Shown: piece after piece, positions 15,214-16,137 of the stretch
Numbering within the stretch: position 1 is the stretch's first letter
Layout: each line of letters opens with the position of its first letter
NCBI GenBank assembly: GCA_937902665.1
Contig: CALELM010000070.1
Coordinates: forward strand, 1 to 16,137
DNA: 16,137 bases
DNA from: an uncultured Selenomonadaceae bacterium
GTDB taxonomy: Bacteria; Bacillota; Negativicutes; Selenomonadales; Selenomonadaceae
Direction: 5' to 3'
Translations under genes and position numbers: made by a program
The notes under the pieces: generated by a model
The model's input: only the letters and a program-made list of their open reading frames with translations
Databases searched by the model: none
Told to the model about the DNA's origin: nothing

Positions 15214-15320
15214 AAAAAAACCTGCCGAAGCAGGTTCAGTCCACGCACTGTGGAGTCTCCGTAGAGACGATTTGAATAAATCATGTTTTTTGAACTTATG
15301 GATAGATAAATACTTTTTTT
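15214..15320 (-). ncRNA. Candidate type II tracrRNA
   Basis: Read on the minus strand from 15320, CCAU (15301-15298), AAGU and UCAAA (15293-15289) mirror bases 2-12 of the adjacent CRISPR repeat. AUGG pairs with CCAU, the bulge is GA opposite AAGU, and UUUGA pairs with UCAAA. This is the same layout, with the same AAGU bulge, as the S. pyogenes repeat:tracrRNA duplex. Beyond CCAU the duplex can continue imperfectly (GUA with UAU, one bulge). Then come hairpins GAUUU-AUUC-AAAUC (15282-15269), GUCUC-UACG-GAGAC (15268-15255) and UCCAC-AGUGC-GUGGA (15254-15240). A terminator AACCUGC-UUCG-GCAGGUU with seven U ends at 15214. The promoter is not clear; it would lie in or beyond repeat 1. Confidence 0.78.
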
Positions 15321-15422
15321 GTTTGAGAATGGTGTAATTTCTGATGGTACTCAAACCAAGATAGGACAGTAGAGGAGCAAGCGGATGTTTGAGAATGGTG
15401 TAATTTCTGATGGTACTCAAAC
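15321..15422 (+). CRISPR. Minimal type II-like CRISPR array: two repeats, one spacer
   Basis: Two identical 36-bp repeats (15321-15356 and 15387-15422) flank a 30-bp spacer (15357-15386). The repeat begins GTTTGAGAATGG and ends ATGGTACTCAAAC, with the terminal GTTTGAG/CTCAAAC complementarity and 36/30 spacing typical of type II systems. Plus is the coding direction by comparison with known type II repeats (…ATGGT(A/C)C…AAAC at the 3' end) and by the match of the 5' half to the adjacent anti-repeat. No cas9, cas1, cas2 or csn2 is present in the window. A third copy lies at 15889-15924. Confidence 0.85.
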
Positions 15423-15503
15423 GCCGTTAATGAAATGGTTAAAAAGATAGAGTCTATTAATGATAAAGTCCGTAAATTTCAGGTTAGGGGTAAGAAGTCG
15501 TAA
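15423..15503 (+). pseudogene. C-terminal gene fragment cut off at CRISPR repeat 2
   Basis: Starting at the first base after repeat 2, one frame reads 26 codons of protein-like sequence (AVNEMVKKIESINDK, then a basic tail RGKKS) and stops at 15501-15503. Upstream in the same frame there is a stop inside the repeat and no suitable start. It therefore looks like the tail of a gene whose front was lost at the repeat boundary. It is short, so a chance reading cannot be excluded. Confidence 0.4.
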
Positions 15504-15548
15504 CCATAATATGAAAAGTTAATAGTTTATCAAAAGGCGGTGTGCTCC

Positions 15549-15800
15549 ATGGATTATGAAGTAACAGAATACAAAGAAATATTTAGAGAGGTATTTGCTG
15601 GCTTGCTGGCAGATATTGACTGGGAAATAGAAAAACGTGGCATCAGTGACCAAGCGCATCCTTTGTATGTGTTCCAGTCAAAAATAAACATAATATGGGG
15701 CGAACTCCTGAGCGAGAAGTATTCGACCATGGAAGATATGTTGAAGCTCAAAGGGATTTTCGAGTTTTCTCAGGACTATGTAAGAGGTTTGGCTCAATGA
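15549..15800 (+). CDS. Small hypothetical protein within the inter-repeat segment
   Basis: The 83-residue acidic protein starts MDYEVTEYKEIFREVFAGLL and is predicted helical throughout; I do not recognise the family. AAAAGGCGG lies about 9-11 bases before ATG 15549; an upstream GTG at 15540 is in frame but would overlap that ribosome site. Its stop overlaps the next start (ATGA at 15797), an operon-like feature. Small, tightly packed genes of this type are common in phages and plasmids, so foreign origin is plausible but unproven. It is the only intact gene between CRISPR repeats 2 and 3. Confidence 0.55.
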   Translation: MDYEVTEYKEIFREVFAGLLADIDWEIEKRGISDQAHPLYVFQSKINIIWGELLSEKYSTMEDMLKLKGIFEFSQDYVRGLAQ

Positions 15801-15943
15801 CATATAGCATGGAAGAGTTTGAAAAAGCAAAGGGCAAGATTTTATCTAAGCTGCTGCTCCCATATATAAGTCCTGCAGAAGAGCCACAGTTTGAGAATGG
15901 TGTAATTTCTGATGGTACTCAAACTATTAAGAAAATGACATAA
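15797..15943 (+). pseudogene. N-terminal gene fragment running into CRISPR repeat 3
   Basis: It begins with an ATG overlapping the previous stop by 4 bases and reads MTYSMEEFEKAKGKILSKLL and on to about residue 30. It then enters the third CRISPR repeat, which is read in frame as FENGVISDGTQT, and stops at 15941-15943. The last 17 residues thus come from the repeat and the DNA behind it, not from the original gene. The real gene was probably longer and was truncated at the repeat boundary (15889). Confidence 0.45.
15889..15924 (+). CRISPR. Isolated third CRISPR repeat
   Basis: All 36 bases are identical to the repeats at 15321 and 15387 and in the same orientation. No further repeat occurs 30 bases downstream, so it is the last unit. 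Perfect identity to the other two argues for recent separation or continued gene conversion. Confidence 0.85.
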
Positions 15944-15970
15944 GCATTTTCTTGAACAATGGCGTTATAA
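15929..15970. repeat. Hairpin-containing 42-bp repeat element, copy B
   Basis: The same three blocks as at 12-53 occur here: AAGAAAATG, 6 bases, GCATTTTCTTGA, 5 bases, GGCGTTATAA. AAGAAAATG pairs with CATTTTCTT (9 bp). The variable spacers differ completely between the copies while the blocks are identical (31 of 31 bases). It begins 5 bases after the last CRISPR repeat and precedes the tRNA promoter. Confidence 0.6.
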
Positions 15971-15997
15971 AAATCTTCAATACTTACCAGCAGTGTA

Positions 15998-16026
15998 TTG
16001 ACAGTACCTGATAATAGTTTTATAAT
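15998..16026 (+). promoter_or_regulatory. Consensus sigma-70 promoter of tRNA-Lys
   Basis: TTGACA (15998-16003), exactly 17 bases, TATAAT (16021-16026): a perfect match to the consensus. The predicted start near 16033 is about 27 bases before the mature tRNA 5' end, as expected for a strong stable-RNA promoter. Confidence 0.9.
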
Positions 16027-16059
16027 ATCATTTGTTGAAAATATGGCAAAGATAGTGAT

Positions 16060-16135
<76 letters not shown>

Positions 16136-16137
16136 TT

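Larger units (their letters stand above)
15423..15888. other. 466-bp segment bounded exactly by CRISPR repeats 2 and 3
   Basis: The segment lies between two identical 36-bp direct repeats. It holds a gene tail at its left edge, one complete small gene, and a gene head at its right edge, all on the plus strand and spaced as in an operon. This is the picture expected if a piece of a foreign operon replaced a normal 30-bp spacer, through recombination or unusual acquisition. Homologous replacement between arrays is an equally possible origin. Confidence 0.5.

Noticed and set aside
15145..15420. Minus-strand ORF of 91 codons with a duplicated STIRNYTILK peptide
   Set aside because: The duplication is simply the CRISPR repeat translated twice; the frame also crosses the candidate tracrRNA and its terminator.

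Overview
The window looks like chromosomal DNA of a medium-to-low GC Firmicute. A diderm member (Negativicutes) is my best guess, because type IV pilus inner-membrane genes of PilM/N/O type sit directly next to shikimate genes. This placement is inference; no 16S or other marker is present.

Layout. (1) 1-3150: an operon-like run of nicotinate phosphoribosyltransferase (pncB), shikimate dehydrogenase (aroE) and a methylated-DNA--protein cysteine methyltransferase, closed by a hairpin terminator. (2) 3180-7812: a type IV pilus / competence pseudopilus cluster behind an extended -10 promoter. It holds a ComGC/PilA-like major prepilin, a short prepilin peptidase, three pseudopilins with Glu at +5, one GspK/PilX-like minor pilin without it, a PilM-PilN (GspL-like) fusion and PilO. 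No motor ATPase, PilC platform or secretin lies in the window, so those parts must be elsewhere. (3) 7880-10655: aroC, aroK and aroB with overlapping or touching ends, closed by a perfect palindromic terminator shared with the convergent operon. With aroE upstream, four steps of the shikimate pathway lie in this window. (4) 13971-10698 on the minus strand: a double-domain U32 protein followed by a class III aminotransferase, with a clear minus-strand promoter. (5) 14073-15200: a divergent gene for a small secreted protein of unknown function, then a small hypothetical gene and a long hairpin.

(6) 15200-15970 is the most interesting part. A two-repeat type II-like CRISPR array (36-bp repeats, one 30-bp spacer) abuts, on the opposite strand, a candidate tracrRNA. 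Its anti-repeat has the same AAGU bulge layout as the S. pyogenes tracrRNA, followed by three hairpins and a terminator. No cas gene is visible. A third perfect repeat lies 466 bp further on. The DNA between repeats 2 and 3 contains a gene tail cut off at its left edge, a complete small ORF and a gene head cut off at its right edge, so it resembles an oversized captured or recombined insert.

(7) 15998-16135: a tRNA-Lys(CTT) gene behind a perfect consensus sigma-70 promoter. A 42-bp hairpin-containing element occurs once at each end of the window (12-53 and 15929-15970) with identical internal spacing.
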